Shown one piece after another: positions 34,950 to 44,076 of a stretch of 64,000 nt of DNA. The stretch's first letter is position 1. Every line of letters starts with the position of its first letter. Position numbers and translations under genes: made by a program. The notes beneath the pieces are model-generated. The model had not been told where the DNA came from. It saw nothing but the letters and a program-made list of their open reading frames with translations, and ran no database searches. Source of the stretch: Szabonella sp046295215 (GTDB lineage Bacteria > Pseudomonadota > Alphaproteobacteria > Rhodobacterales > Rhodobacteraceae); NCBI GenBank assembly GCA_046295215.1, contig JBKBNP010000005.1, positions 1 through 64,000 of the forward strand, read 5' to 3'.

Positions 34950-36157
34950 CGGTCGATCTCCCCGAACACCACATCCATCGTGCCGATGATGGCGGCAACG
35001 TCGGCAAGCTGATGGCCCTTGCAGATATGGTCCATGCTCTGCAGGTGCAGGAAGCCCGGTGCGCGGATCTTGGCGCGGTAGGGTTTGTTGGTGCCGTCCG
35101 CCACCAGATAGACGCCGAACTCGCCCTTGGGCGCCTCGACAGCGGCATAGACCTCGCCCGCCGGAACGTGGAAGCCTTCGGTGTAAAGCTTGAAGTGATG
35201 GATCAGCGCCTCCATCGAGGTTTTCATGTCGGCGCGTTTGGGCGGCGTGATCTTGCCGCGCGCCAGAATCTCGCCGGGTTCCGCCCGCAGCTTGGCCACG
35301 GCCTGACGGATGATCGAGGTGGACTGGCGCATCTCCTCCATCCGGCAGAGGTAGCGGTCATAGCAGTCGCCATTCTTGCCGACAGGGATCTGGAACTCGA
35401 ACTCATCATAACATTCATAGGGTTGCGCGCGGCGCAGATCCCAGGCAAGGCCCGACCCGCGCACCATCACACCCGAGTAGCCCCAGTCGAGGATTTCCTG
35501 CTCGGACACGATGCCGATATCGGCATTGCGCTGCTTGAAGATGCGGTTCTCGGTCAAAAGCCCGTCGATGTCATCCAGCACGCGCGGGAATTCCACCGCC
35601 CATTGGTCGATGTCCTCGATCAGCTCGGGCGTGAGATCCTGATGCACGCCGCCGGGGCGGAAATAGGCGGCATGGAGCCGCGCCCCGCAGGCGCGCTCAT
35701 AGAAGACCATCAGCTTTTCGCGTTCCTCGAAGCCCCAGAGCGGCGGGGTCAGTGCGCCCACATCCATGGCCTGCGTCGTCACGTTCAAGAGGTGGTTCAG
35801 CACCCGGCCGATTTCCGAAAACAGCACCCGGATCAGCTGCGCGCGGCGCGGAACGATGGTGCCGGTCAGCCGCTCTATCGCCAGACACCAGGCATGTTCC
35901 TGGTTCATCGGGGCAACGTAATCCAGCCGGTCGAAATAGGGCAGGTTCTGCAGGTAGGTGCGGCTCTCCATCAGCTTCTCGGTGCCGCGATGCAGCAGAC
36001 CGATATGCGGGTCGCAACGTTCCACAATCTCGCCGTCAAGCTCCAGAACAAGGCGCAAAACACCATGCGCCGCAGGGTGTTGCGGACCGAAGTTGATGTT
36101 GAAATTGCGGATCTTCTGCTCGCCGGTCCGGGTGTCGTCGAAGCTGCCGTCCATCAT
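34946..36157 (-). CDS. nuoD: NADH-quinone oxidoreductase subunit D
   Basis: Quinone-site subunit of complex I, 403 residues, related to [NiFe]-hydrogenase large subunits. Key segments: NFGPQHPAAHGVLRLVLELDGE with the quinone-binding His, HIGLLHRGTEKLMESRTY, YLQNLPYFDRLDYVAPM and GSGLAWDLRRAQPYECY. The gene stop overlaps the low-GC frame; its start overlaps the sulfotransferase stop (ATGATG/TGA). It is separate from nuoC, as usual in alphaproteobacteria. Confidence 0.97.
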   Translation of the reverse strand: MMDGSFDDTRTGEQKIRNFNINFGPQHPAAHGVLRLVLELDGEIVERCDPHIGLLHRGTEKLMESRTYLQNLPYFDRLDYVAPMNQEHAWCLAIERLTGTIVPRRAQLIRVLFSEIGRVLNHLLNVTTQAMDVGALTPPLWGFEEREKLMVFYERACGARLHAAYFRPGGVHQDLTPELIEDIDQWAVEFPRVLDDIDGLLTENRIFKQRNADIGIVSEQEILDWGYSGVMVRGSGLAWDLRRAQPYECYDEFEFQIPVGKNGDCYDRYLCRMEEMRQSTSIIRQAVAKLRAEPGEILARGKITPPKRADMKTSMEALIHHFKLYTEGFHVPAGEVYAAVEAPKGEFGVYLVADGTNKPYRAKIRAPGFLHLQSMDHICKGHQLADVAAIIGTMDVVFGEIDR

Positions 36158-37044
36158 GTCACATCCTCACCCATGTTCCGCCGCCAGCTTGCCGGGAGCC
36201 TCTCGGCATAGTGGCGCGCGACATATTCGTATTGTGGCCGCAGGATCGCACACGCGCGCGCCTTCTGCGCCTCGGGCATCGCCAGATCGGGGCCGGCCAG
36301 CACCCGCGCGGCAAAATCGCCGGACCGGGCCTCGATCCCCAGCCAGCGGCACAGCCGGTCCAGCCCCGGCATCGACAGCATTTCTTCCTGAAAGAGAACC
36401 ATCAGCCGTTTCGGCTCCACCACCGCGCCAAGCCGTTCCAGCGTCGCGGCATAATCCCCCCGTTCGAGCGCCCCCTTGCGGCGGCCGTCCAGAACCTCGT
36501 CCAGCATCGAAAACGCCAGATCCGGCACCGCATCCAGCACCTTGGCGGCACGCGCGGCCATCATCCGCACCTGGCTCCAGAGCCGCGAAACCGGGTCGCG
36601 CAGCAGATAGAGAAAGCGCACATCCGGCGCCATGTCGGCCATCTGGCGTAAACGCGCCTCGGGCAACATGCCATAGGCGGGCGTGATATCGGCCACGACC
36701 GGGCGCGCAGCGCGTCCCGCCTCCAGATAGGCCAGGTAGGCCGGAATATCCTCGGCGCGCCGGTCCAGCACTTCGGCCCATTCATTGACATCGGCCAGTT
36801 TTTGCAGGGCGCGGTCGCGGCTGGCCCCTTTGGCACGGTCGATCTGGCGCATCAGTTTCTGCGCAAAGGCAATCTGCTGTTTCAGTTGCCGACCGAACGC
36901 GCCGGTCTCCAGCGTGTCAAAATAGTGCAACTCCTTGATCGCCCGCAAATGGCAGTCCGGATGCGCCGACAGGTGGTTGTAAAGCCAGGTCGTCCCCGCC
37001 TTCGTGGCCCCCACGCAGAGCAGAATTGTCGGCTCACCCCCCAC
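36154..37044 (-). CDS. Sulfotransferase family protein between nuoC and nuoD
   Basis: PAPS-dependent sulfotransferase-like protein of about 296 residues. The 5'-phosphosulfate loop is LCVGATKAGTTWLYNHLSAH near the N-terminus; the 3'-phosphate motif RDPVSRLWSQVRM lies in the middle, and a KELHYFDT segment follows the first motif as in Sulfotransfer_3/heparan-type enzymes. The acceptor is unknown. The start is a GTG (VGGEPTILL) five bases after the nuoC stop with GGGCTGATCGG upstream; an ATG at 37083 would overlap nuoC by 35 bases. The stop overlaps the nuoD start. A sulfotransferase inside a nuo operon is unusual. Confidence 0.85.
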   Translation of the reverse strand: MGGEPTILLCVGATKAGTTWLYNHLSAHPDCHLRAIKELHYFDTLETGAFGRQLKQQIAFAQKLMRQIDRAKGASRDRALQKLADVNEWAEVLDRRAEDIPAYLAYLEAGRAARPVVADITPAYGMLPEARLRQMADMAPDVRFLYLLRDPVSRLWSQVRMMAARAAKVLDAVPDLAFSMLDEVLDGRRKGALERGDYAATLERLGAVVEPKRLMVLFQEEMLSMPGLDRLCRWLGIEARSGDFAARVLAGPDLAMPEAQKARACAILRPQYEYVARHYAERLPASWRRNMGEDVT

Positions 37045-37048
37045 CCGA

Positions 37049-37651
37049 TCAGCCCTTGGCCTTGTCGTCGCCCGGAAGCACATATTGCGCGCCTTCCCAG
37101 GGGGACATGAAATCGAATTGCCGGTATTCCTGCACCAGTTTCACCGGCTCGTAGACCACGCGCTTCTGCGCTTCGTCATAGCGCACTTCGGTATAGCCGG
37201 TGGTCGGGAAGTCCTTGCGCAGCGGATTGCCGCGAAACCCGTAATCGGTCAGGATGCGGCGCAGGTCGGGATGGCCGGAAAACAGGATGCCGAACATGTC
37301 GAACACCTCGCGCTCGAACCAGTTGGCCGAGGGAAAGACAGAGGTGATGGAGGGCACCATCTCGTCCTCATGCACCGCGACCTTCAGCCGGATCCGCTGG
37401 TTCCGATACATCGACAGGAAATGATAGACCACGTCAAAGCGGGCCGGTCGCGTCGGGTGATCGACCGCCGTGATGTCGACCAGTGTCGAGAACCGGCAGT
37501 TGGCATCGGTTTTCAGCATCTCGACCAGTTGCACCAGAAAAGCGGGCATCACGTCGAGCGTCAGTTCGCCAAAGGCGACATGGGAAGCGATAACCGCATC
37601 CGGGCGGCGCATCTCGATGATCGCGGCCAGTTCCTGCATTGCTTCGGACAT
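37049..37651 (-). CDS. nuoC: NADH-quinone oxidoreductase subunit C
   Basis: 30-kDa subunit of the peripheral arm of complex I, 200 residues. The family signature is ERxxxDMFGIxFxxHPDLRRILTDYGFxG-like: here EREVFDMFGILFSGHPDLRR and LTDYGFRGNPLRKDFPTTGY. The ATG was chosen because GAGGAG stands seven bases upstream; ATGs two and five codons earlier leave no room for that site. It lies 11 bases after nuoB. Confidence 0.96.
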   Translation of the reverse strand: MSEAMQELAAIIEMRRPDAVIASHVAFGELTLDVMPAFLVQLVEMLKTDANCRFSTLVDITAVDHPTRPARFDVVYHFLSMYRNQRIRLKVAVHEDEMVPSITSVFPSANWFEREVFDMFGILFSGHPDLRRILTDYGFRGNPLRKDFPTTGYTEVRYDEAQKRVVYEPVKLVQEYRQFDFMSPWEGAQYVLPGDDKAKG

Positions 37652-37662
37652 TTGCATTCTCC

Positions 37663-38196
37663 TCAACGGACCAGCGTGCCGGTGCGGCGGATTTTGCGCT
37701 GCAACTGCAAGATCCCGTAAAGCAGGGCCTCGGCCGTGGGCGGGCAGCCGGGCACGTAGATGTCCACCGGCACGATCCGGTCGCAGCCCCGCACCACGGA
37801 ATAGCTGTAGTGGTAATAGCCGCCGCCATTGGCGCAGGATCCCATCGAGATCACATAGCGGGGTTCCGGCATCTGGTCATAGACCTTGCGCAGCGCGGGT
37901 GCCATCTTGTTGGTCAGCGTGCCGGCCACGATCATCAGGTCCGACTGGCGCGGGGATGCGCGCGGCGCGGTGCCGAACCGTTCCAGATCGTAACGCGGCA
38001 TCGAGGTGTGCATCATCTCCACCGCGCAGCAGGCCAGACCGAAGGTCATCCAGTGCAGCGAGCCGTTGCGCGCCCAGTTGATGATGTCCTCGGTCGAGGT
38101 CAGCAAAAAGCCCTTGTCCTGCAATTCGCGGTTCAGCTCCTGCGTCGCAACCTCGCGGTCGGGGCCCGCCGAATTCGCCGTGGTCATCACTCCCAT
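37663..38196 (-). CDS. nuoB: NADH-quinone oxidoreductase subunit B
   Basis: Subunit carrying the terminal cluster N2 of complex I, 177 residues. The adjacent cysteines in FGLACCAVEMM plus GSCANGGGYYHYSYSVV and VPGCPPTAEALLYG are all present. The start overlaps the nuoA stop; an ATG three codons downstream is an alternative. The length matches alphaproteobacterial NuoB. Confidence 0.97.
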   Translation of the reverse strand: MGVMTTANSAGPDREVATQELNRELQDKGFLLTSTEDIINWARNGSLHWMTFGLACCAVEMMHTSMPRYDLERFGTAPRASPRQSDLMIVAGTLTNKMAPALRKVYDQMPEPRYVISMGSCANGGGYYHYSYSVVRGCDRIVPVDIYVPGCPPTAEALLYGILQLQRKIRRTGTLVR

Positions 38197-38552
38197 TCCA
38201 GCGCCCCCTTCTTCCATTCATAGGCAAATCCGACCGTCAGCACGCCCAGAAACACCATCATCGACCAGAAGGCTGTCATGCTGACCTCGCCAAAGGCGAC
38301 CGCCCAGGGGAACAGAAAGGCCACTTCGAGGTCGAAGATGATGAACAGGATCGACACGAGGTAGAAGCGCACATCGAATTTCATGCGGGCATCGTCAAAG
38401 GCGTTGAACCCGCATTCATAGGCCGACACTTTTTCCGGGTCCGGATTGCGCACGGCAAGGATGGCGGCGGAGAGGAGCAGCACCAGCCCAAGCCCGACCG
38501 CAATCGCAAGGAAAATCAGAATGGGCAGGTATTCCCGAAGAAGTGCGTCCAC
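38187..38552 (-). CDS. nuoA: NADH-quinone oxidoreductase subunit A
   Basis: Membrane subunit of complex I, 121 residues and three helices. The conserved loop KVSAYECGFNAFDDARMKFDV includes the ECG cysteine, followed by RFYLVSILFIIFDLEVAFLF and PWAV. The start codon is GTG (VDALLREYL), with AGGAG six bases upstream. It is the first gene of the operon; a candidate promoter lies about 65 bases upstream. Confidence 0.97.
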   Translation of the reverse strand: MDALLREYLPILIFLAIAVGLGLVLLLSAAILAVRNPDPEKVSAYECGFNAFDDARMKFDVRFYLVSILFIIFDLEVAFLFPWAVAFGEVSMTAFWSMMVFLGVLTVGFAYEWKKGALEWE

Positions 38553-38617
38553 GAGGGGCTCCTATCGCTGGCGACATGCTTGCCTCTGCCTCTGTCGGGC
38601 AGATTGATCTTTTGCTC

Positions 38618-38646
38618 CGTTTACTCTTCCCCCCTGCCGGGGTCAA
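38618..38646 (-). promoter_or_regulatory. Candidate promoter of the nuo operon
   Basis: On the minus strand TTGACC (38646-38641) and TAAACG (38623-38618) are spaced by 17 bases, giving a leader of about 60 bases before the nuoA GTG. The -35 matches the sigma-70 consensus in five of six positions; the -10 is weaker. No other good candidate was seen in the 188-base gap between the liu operon and nuoA. Confidence 0.45.
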
Positions 38647-38740
38647 CCGAAGGTGGCTCCCATCGGCTGCGGCAAAACCTTGCAAATGCAGCCCGCATAC
38701 AACGGGATACCAAAATTTTCTGCGCCGCGGCAGGAAAGTC

Positions 38741-39523
38741 TCAGTGCTGCCAGCCCGGGCGGCGCTTTTCGAAGAATGCCGCGATTCCCTCGGCGGCCTC
38801 ATCCCCCTGCCAGCGTGCGACAAGGGCCGCGACGGAATGGTCGATGGCGGCCTGCCCCGAAAGCCCGCCCAGATCGCGGATCAGCGCCTTCGCCCCGGCC
38901 ACCGCCCCCGGCGCGCAGGAGAGATAGGGGATGACCTCCGCCTCCACGCATGCGTCCAGATCCGCCTGCGGCACCGCGCGCGCCAGAAGGCCAAGCCGAA
39001 CCGCCTCCGCCCCGTCAAAGAGGCGGGCGGACATGAACACCCGGCGCGCCATGGCCTCGCCCATGCGGGCCACGACATAGGGGCCGATGGTGGCCGGGAT
39101 CAGCCCGAGCCGGGTTTCCGTCAGCCCGAAGCGCGCGGAATTGACGCCGATGGCCACGTCACAGACCGACATCAGGCCGACACCGCCGCCGAAAGCCTGC
39201 CCCTGCACCCGCCCGATCAACGGTTTCGGCATCTCGTTGAGCGCGCGCAGCATTCCCGCAAGCCGCCGCGCCTCGCCCGCGCGGGTGGCGTCATCCGCCT
39301 CCATCTGCGCGCGCATCCAGTCCAGATCGCCCCCGGCGCAGAAGGTCTCCCCCGCCCCGGTCAGCACGACCACCCGCACCGCCGGATCGGCGCCCAGATC
39401 CGCCGCCGCCGCCGCCAGTTGGTCCATCATCCCCGCCGACAGCGCATTGCGCTTGTCGGGGCGGTTCAGGGTCAGGGTCGCGACCCCGCGCGCATCGGTT
39501 TCAACCGAGATCGTGTGATACAT
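38741..39523 (-). CDS. liuC: Enoyl-CoA hydratase/isomerase, probable methylglutaconyl-CoA hydratase
   Basis: Crotonase-fold protein of 260 residues. The oxyanion-hole regions RPDKRNALSAGMMDQL and GAGETFCAGGDLDWM, and GRVQGQAFGGGVGLMSVCDVAIG, are present. In the liu operon it would hydrate 3-methylglutaconyl-CoA to HMG-CoA, the step between methylcrotonyl-CoA carboxylase and HMG-CoA lyase; that specificity is inferred from neighbours. The start ATG (MYHTISVET) overlaps the 3' end of the lyase gene by 23 bases and has AGGAG seven bases upstream; an ATG two codons earlier is too close to that site. It ends the operon. Confidence 0.88.
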   Translation of the reverse strand: MYHTISVETDARGVATLTLNRPDKRNALSAGMMDQLAAAAADLGADPAVRVVVLTGAGETFCAGGDLDWMRAQMEADDATRAGEARRLAGMLRALNEMPKPLIGRVQGQAFGGGVGLMSVCDVAIGVNSARFGLTETRLGLIPATIGPYVVARMGEAMARRVFMSARLFDGAEAVRLGLLARAVPQADLDACVEAEVIPYLSCAPGAVAGAKALIRDLGGLSGQAAIDHSVAALVARWQGDEAAEGIAAFFEKRRPGWQH

Positions 39524-40388
39524 GCCCATTCTCCTGCCCGTTGCCCCGCATCCCTTGCGCCAGCGCCGCCGCCTCGTCCAAAACCGCGATGTCCAGACCG
39601 GTCACGAAACCGAGCGCCGCCAGATGGCGGGCGACGGCCCCGGTTGCCACATTGCCCGCCGCCCCCGGCGCATAGGGGCATCCCCCCAGCCCCCCCACCG
39701 CCGCATCGAAGACGCGCAACCCCCGGGCAAGCGACACATCAATATTGTCCAGCGCGCGGCGGTTGGTGTCATGGTAATGCCCGGCAAGGCGCGATGCGGG
39801 CAGTTCCTCCAGCACGGCGGCCAGCATGGCGTCGATGGTTTCAGGCCGCCCCTTCCCGATGGTGTCGCCCAGGCTGACCTCATGGCAGCCCAGGTCGCGC
39901 AGGGAGGCCACGATACGGGCCACGGCCTGCGGGGCAACCGGCCCGTCAAAGGGGCAATCCGTGACACAGGAAACATAGCCCCGCAGCGCGATCCCGTTTG
40001 CAAGCGCCGCCTCCGCCACCGGCGCAAAACGCGCGAGGCTTTCGGCAATCGTCGCGTTCAGATTGGCCTTGGAAAACCCTTCGGAGGCAGAGCCGAAAAT
40101 CGCCACCTCATCCGCGCCCGCCGCAAGTGCCGCCCCGAAGCCCTGAAGGTTCGGCGTCAGCGCGGCATAGGCGACACCGGGGACCCGGACGATGCCCGCC
40201 ATGACCGCCGCCCCGTCTGCCATCTGCGGCACCCATTTCGGGGAAACGAAACTCGCCGCCTCGATCCGCCGGAACCCCGCGCGCGACAGGCAGTCGATCA
40301 GCGCGATCTTTTCGGAGGCGGGGATCAGCCGCGTTTCGTTCTGCAACCCGTCGCGCGGTCCGACCTCGTAAATCTCGACGCGGTCCAT
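39501..40388 (-). CDS. liuE: Hydroxymethylglutaryl-CoA lyase
   Basis: DRE-TIM metallolyase of 295 residues that splits HMG-CoA into acetyl-CoA and acetoacetate, the last step of leucine degradation. It begins VEIYEVGPRDGLQNE, and has FVSPKWVPQMAD, the GYVSCVTDCPFDG cluster, HEVSLGDTIGKG, GHYHDTNRRALDN with the metal-binding histidines, and GGLGGCPYAPGAAGNVAT with the catalytic Cys loop. It lies three bases after mccA. Confidence 0.94.
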   Translation of the reverse strand: MDRVEIYEVGPRDGLQNETRLIPASEKIALIDCLSRAGFRRIEAASFVSPKWVPQMADGAAVMAGIVRVPGVAYAALTPNLQGFGAALAAGADEVAIFGSASEGFSKANLNATIAESLARFAPVAEAALANGIALRGYVSCVTDCPFDGPVAPQAVARIVASLRDLGCHEVSLGDTIGKGRPETIDAMLAAVLEELPASRLAGHYHDTNRRALDNIDVSLARGLRVFDAAVGGLGGCPYAPGAAGNVATGAVARHLAALGFVTGLDIAVLDEAAALAQGMRGNGQENGHVSHDLG

Positions 40389-40391
40389 CGT

Positions 40392-42359
40392 TCAGCCCTC
40401 CACTGCGGACGGGTCCGTCTCCAGCCGGATCAGGGCGGCTCCGGCCTCGACCTGCGCACCGGGGGCGGTCAGCACCTCGGCCACCACGCCGTCGCGCGCG
40501 GCGGTCAGCGTATGTTCCATCTTCATCGCCTCCAGCACCGCCAGCCGGTCGCCCTGCCGGACCACCTGACCGGCAGTCACGAACACCGCCTTCACCAGAC
40601 CCGGCATGGGCGAGAGCGTAACTCCTCCCCCCGCCCCGGCGTCCTGCTGGCGGTCCAGCGGGTCGATCCGGACAAGCGTCAGGACCGGGCGGCCTTCGGG
40701 CATCAGGACATGCAGACGGGGGCCATCCTCGATGACCTTCATCGCCCTGCGGCCTTCGACCGACCAGCCGCCCTCCGCCTGCCGCGTTGCGCGCAAGACC
40801 TGTCCCGAGAGGTCGACCCGCGCGGTATCCCGCGCCTCCAGGGACAGGCGCGCCGGGATCGGCCCCTCCGGCCCCGCAACTGCAACGGCCTGCGACAGCG
40901 GTTGCCAGAGCGTGAACCCCGCCAGCGCATCCCGCGACAGACCGGCCGCCGCGAGGATGCCGGTTGCCTCGGCGGCAAGGGCAAGCCCGTCACGCGCCGG
41001 AACCACCGTCAGCGCGTCCAGATCGCGCGCGATCAGCCCGGTATCGACGTCGCCTGCGGCGAACCCCTCATGCCGGGCCAGTGCATGCAGGAAGGCGAGG
41101 TTGGTGACGGTGCCCGCGACCTCCGTTCCGGCAAGCCCCCGTTCCAGCTGACGCAGGGCAGCGTCGCGGGTCGGACCATGGACAATGACCTTGGCGATCA
41201 TCGGGTCATACCAGGGGCTGATCGTGTCGCCCGCCCGCACCCCGCTGTCGGCCCGCACCCCCGAAGGAAAGGCCAGATGCGCGAGCCGCCCCGTCGCGGG
41301 CAGAAACCCTGCGGCTACATCCTCGGCATAGAGACGCGCCTCGAAGGCATGGCCGGTGATTGCCAGATCCTTTTGCCGCATCGGCAGGGGTTCCCCCGCC
41401 GCCACGCGCAACTGCCATTCGACCAGATCGACCCCGGTGATCGCCTCGGTCACCGGATGTTCGACCTGAAGGCGGGTGTTCATCTCCATGAACCAGAAGC
41501 GGTCCGTGCGCAGCCCGTCGGAGGCATCCACGATGAATTCGACGGTTCCGGCCCCCTTGTAGCCGATGGCGGTCGCCGCGCGCACCGCCGCTTCGCCCAT
41601 GGCGGCCCGCATTTCAGGAGTCATGCCGGGGGCCGGGGCTTCCTCGATCACCTTCTGGTGGCGACGCTGGAGGCTGCAATCGCGCTCGAACAGATGGACG
41701 GCGGACTTTCCGTCTCCGAAAACCTGAACCTCGATATGGCGGGGTTTCTCGACATATTTCTCGATCAGCACGGCGTCATTGCCGAAAGCGGTCGCAGCCT
41801 CGCCCTTCGCACTGTCCAGCGCATCCGCAAAATCCCCGGCGCGGTCCACACGGCGCATCCCCTTGCCGCCCCCCCCTGCCACCGCCTTGATGAGGACCGG
41901 CCAGCCGATTGCGGCAGCCTCCCGCGCCAGCCGTTCGGGCGACTGTTCGGCGCCCTGATAGCCCGGCACCACCGGCACGCCTGCCCCGGCCATCAGGGAT
42001 TTCGCCGCATCCTTGAGCCCCATGGCCCGGATGGCCGCGGCCGAGGGGCCGATGAATGTCAGCCCTGCCGCTGCCACCGCCTCGACGAAACCGGGATTCT
42101 CGGAGAGGAAACCATAGCCCGGATGGATCGCCTCCGCGCCCGTCGCAAGCGCCGCCGCGATGATCGCATCGCCACGCAGGTAGCTGTCGGCAGGCCGCGC
42201 TCCGCCGATGGCGACGGACCGGTCGGCCAGCGCCACATGCAGCGCCGCTGCGTCCGCCTCCGAATGGACCGCCACACAGGCAATGCCCATCCGCCGCGCC
42301 GTGCGGATCACGCGGCAGGCGATTTCCCCGCGATTGGCGATCAGGATCTTCTGGAACAT
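40392..42359 (-). CDS. liuD: Methylcrotonyl-CoA carboxylase biotin-containing alpha subunit
   Basis: Biotin carboxylase and biotin carboxyl-carrier subunit of 655 residues. The biotin carboxylase domain covers about residues 1-450 (KILIANRGEIACRVIRTARR, GGGGKGMRRVD ATP-grasp loop, MEMNTRLQVEHPVTE). The carrier domain at the C-terminus has VLEAMKMEHT with the biotinylated Lys613, presumably modified by the BirA encoded in this window. Together with the beta subunit it carboxylates 3-methylcrotonyl-CoA. The ATG of MFQKILIANRG was chosen by family start; 69 bases upstream is only the hairpin repeat. Confidence 0.95.
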   Translation of the reverse strand: MFQKILIANRGEIACRVIRTARRMGIACVAVHSEADAAALHVALADRSVAIGGARPADSYLRGDAIIAAALATGAEAIHPGYGFLSENPGFVEAVAAAGLTFIGPSAAAIRAMGLKDAAKSLMAGAGVPVVPGYQGAEQSPERLAREAAAIGWPVLIKAVAGGGGKGMRRVDRAGDFADALDSAKGEAATAFGNDAVLIEKYVEKPRHIEVQVFGDGKSAVHLFERDCSLQRRHQKVIEEAPAPGMTPEMRAAMGEAAVRAATAIGYKGAGTVEFIVDASDGLRTDRFWFMEMNTRLQVEHPVTEAITGVDLVEWQLRVAAGEPLPMRQKDLAITGHAFEARLYAEDVAAGFLPATGRLAHLAFPSGVRADSGVRAGDTISPWYDPMIAKVIVHGPTRDAALRQLERGLAGTEVAGTVTNLAFLHALARHEGFAAGDVDTGLIARDLDALTVVPARDGLALAAEATGILAAAGLSRDALAGFTLWQPLSQAVAVAGPEGPIPARLSLEARDTARVDLSGQVLRATRQAEGGWSVEGRRAMKVIEDGPRLHVLMPEGRPVLTLVRIDPLDRQQDAGAGGGVTLSPMPGLVKAVFVTAGQVVRQGDRLAVLEAMKMEHTLTAARDGVVAEVLTAPGAQVEAGAALIRLETDPSAVEG

Positions 42360-42380
42360 CGGTCCGGCTCCTTTGCTGAG

Positions 42381-42435
42381 CGGGGCGGGGGTTTTCCACC
42401 CCCGCACCCCCGGAAGGTATTTCTGCAAGGTGAAA
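42381..42435 (-). repeat. Dispersed hairpin repeat, copy A
   Basis: Read on the minus strand it starts TTTCACCTTGCAGAAATACC, then TTCCGGGGGTG and a hairpin with a GCGGGGG / CCCCCGC stem. It lies between mccB (ends 42438) and mccA. It matches copies at 46823-46880, 55065-55109 and 59272-59339 in both the leader and the hairpin. In this place it may act as mRNA processing or attenuation element between the two carboxylase genes. Confidence 0.75.
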
Positions 42436-42437
42436 GG

Positions 42438-44042
42438 CTACATCCGGAAAAGGCCGAAGCGGGTCGGTTCGATCGGCGCATTGAGAGCTGCGCGCAGGGA
42501 CAGCGACAGCACTTGCCGCGTGTGGCGCGGGTCGATGATGCCATCGTCCCAAAGGCGGGCCGAGGCATAGAGCGGGTGGGACTGGCGGTCGAACATGTCG
42601 ATGGTGGGCTGCTTGAAGGCGGCTTCCTCGTCATCGGACCACATGCCGCCCGCCCGCTCGATCCCGTCACGGCGGACGGTGGCGAGAACACCAGCCGCCT
42701 GCGCACCGCCCATCACGGAGATGCGGCTGTTGGGCCAGGTCCACAGGAAACGCGGGGAATAGGCGCGCCCCGCCATGCCGTAATTGCCCGCCCCGAAGGA
42801 GCCGCCCACCAGCAGGGTGATTTTCGGGACATTGGTGGTGGCAACGGCGGTGACCATCTTGGCGCCATGGCGGGCGATGCCTTCGTTTTCATATTTCCGG
42901 CCCACCATGAAGCCGGTGATGTTCTGCAGGAACACCACCGGGATATTGCGCTGGCTGCACAGCTCGATGAAATGCGCGCCCTTCACGGCGGCTTCGGAAA
43001 AGAGAACGCCATTGTTGGCGACGATGCCGACCGGGCAGCCCATGACATGCGCAAAGCCGGTGACGAGGGTTTCGCCGAAGCGCGCCTTGAACTCGTCAAA
43101 GCGCGACCCGTCCACCACCCGCGCGATCACCTCGCGGATGTCATAGGGGGTGCGCAGGTCGGCGGGCACCACGCCGAGGATCTCCTCGGGGTCATGGGCG
43201 GGTTCCTCGGACGATTGCCATTGCACGGTCTCCGGCTTGCGGCGGTTCAGATGGCCGACGGCGCGCCGCGCCAGCGCCAGCGCATGGGCATCATCCTCTG
43301 CCAGATAATCCGCGACCCCCGAGAGGCGCGTATGCACATCGCCGCCGCCCAGATCCTCGGCCGTGACCACCTCGCCCGTGGCCGCCTTGACCAGCGGCGG
43401 ACCGGCGAGAAAGATCGTGCCCTGTCCCTTCACAATGATCGTCACATCCGACATGGCGGGCACATAGGCACCACCCGCCGTGCAGCTTCCCATCACCACC
43501 GCAATCTGCGGGATGCCCGCCGCCGACATCCGCGCCTGATTGTAGAAGATGCGTCCGAAATGGTCGCGGTCGGGAAAGACCTCGTCCTGATTGGGCAGGT
43601 TCGCGCCGCCGCTGTCGACCAGATAGAGGCAGGGCAGATGGCATTCTGCCGCGATTTCCTGTGCGCGCAGGTGCTTCTTGACAGTCATCGGGTAATAGGT
43701 GCCGCCCTTCACCGTGGCGTCATTGCACAGGATCATGCAGTCCTGCCCCGAAATCCGCCCCACCCCGGCGATCAGCCCCGCCCCGGGGGCGGCCCCGTCA
43801 TAGAGCCCATGCGCCGCCGTCGCGCCGATCTCCAGAAACGGGCTGCCGGGGTCGATGAGGTTCGCCACCCGGTCGCGTGGCGCCATCTTGCCGCGGGCGG
43901 TGTGGCGGGCGAGGGCCTTTTCGCCACCCCCTGCGGCTGCCTGTTCCGCCGCCTCACGCACGAGGGCAAGCGCGTCCAGATGCGCCGCTCGGTTGGCACG
44001 CGCCGCGTCCGATCCGGGCAGGAAGGTCGAGCGGAACTTCAT
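42438..44042 (-). CDS. liuB: Methylcrotonyl-CoA carboxylase carboxyltransferase beta subunit
   Basis: Carboxyltransferase of 534 residues, crotonase-like tandem domains. Recognisable segments: RGKMAPRDRVANLIDPGSPF, GRISGQDCMILCNDATVKGG, PCLYLVDSGGANLPNQDEVF, GSCTAGGAYVPAMSD, and in the second half QNITGFMVGRKYENEG, KMVTAVATTNVPKITLLVGG, SFGAGNYGMAGRAYSPRFLW. It is close to the length of MCC beta subunits (about 535), which distinguishes it from propionyl-CoA carboxylase beta only in combination with the neighbouring genes. Confidence 0.94.
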   Translation of the reverse strand: MKFRSTFLPGSDAARANRAAHLDALALVREAAEQAAAGGGEKALARHTARGKMAPRDRVANLIDPGSPFLEIGATAAHGLYDGAAPGAGLIAGVGRISGQDCMILCNDATVKGGTYYPMTVKKHLRAQEIAAECHLPCLYLVDSGGANLPNQDEVFPDRDHFGRIFYNQARMSAAGIPQIAVVMGSCTAGGAYVPAMSDVTIIVKGQGTIFLAGPPLVKAATGEVVTAEDLGGGDVHTRLSGVADYLAEDDAHALALARRAVGHLNRRKPETVQWQSSEEPAHDPEEILGVVPADLRTPYDIREVIARVVDGSRFDEFKARFGETLVTGFAHVMGCPVGIVANNGVLFSEAAVKGAHFIELCSQRNIPVVFLQNITGFMVGRKYENEGIARHGAKMVTAVATTNVPKITLLVGGSFGAGNYGMAGRAYSPRFLWTWPNSRISVMGGAQAAGVLATVRRDGIERAGGMWSDDEEAAFKQPTIDMFDRQSHPLYASARLWDDGIIDPRHTRQVLSLSLRAALNAPIEPTRFGLFRM

Positions 44043-44076
44043 GATGTTCTCCTGTCGGGGCAGAGGGTGGATCGCC

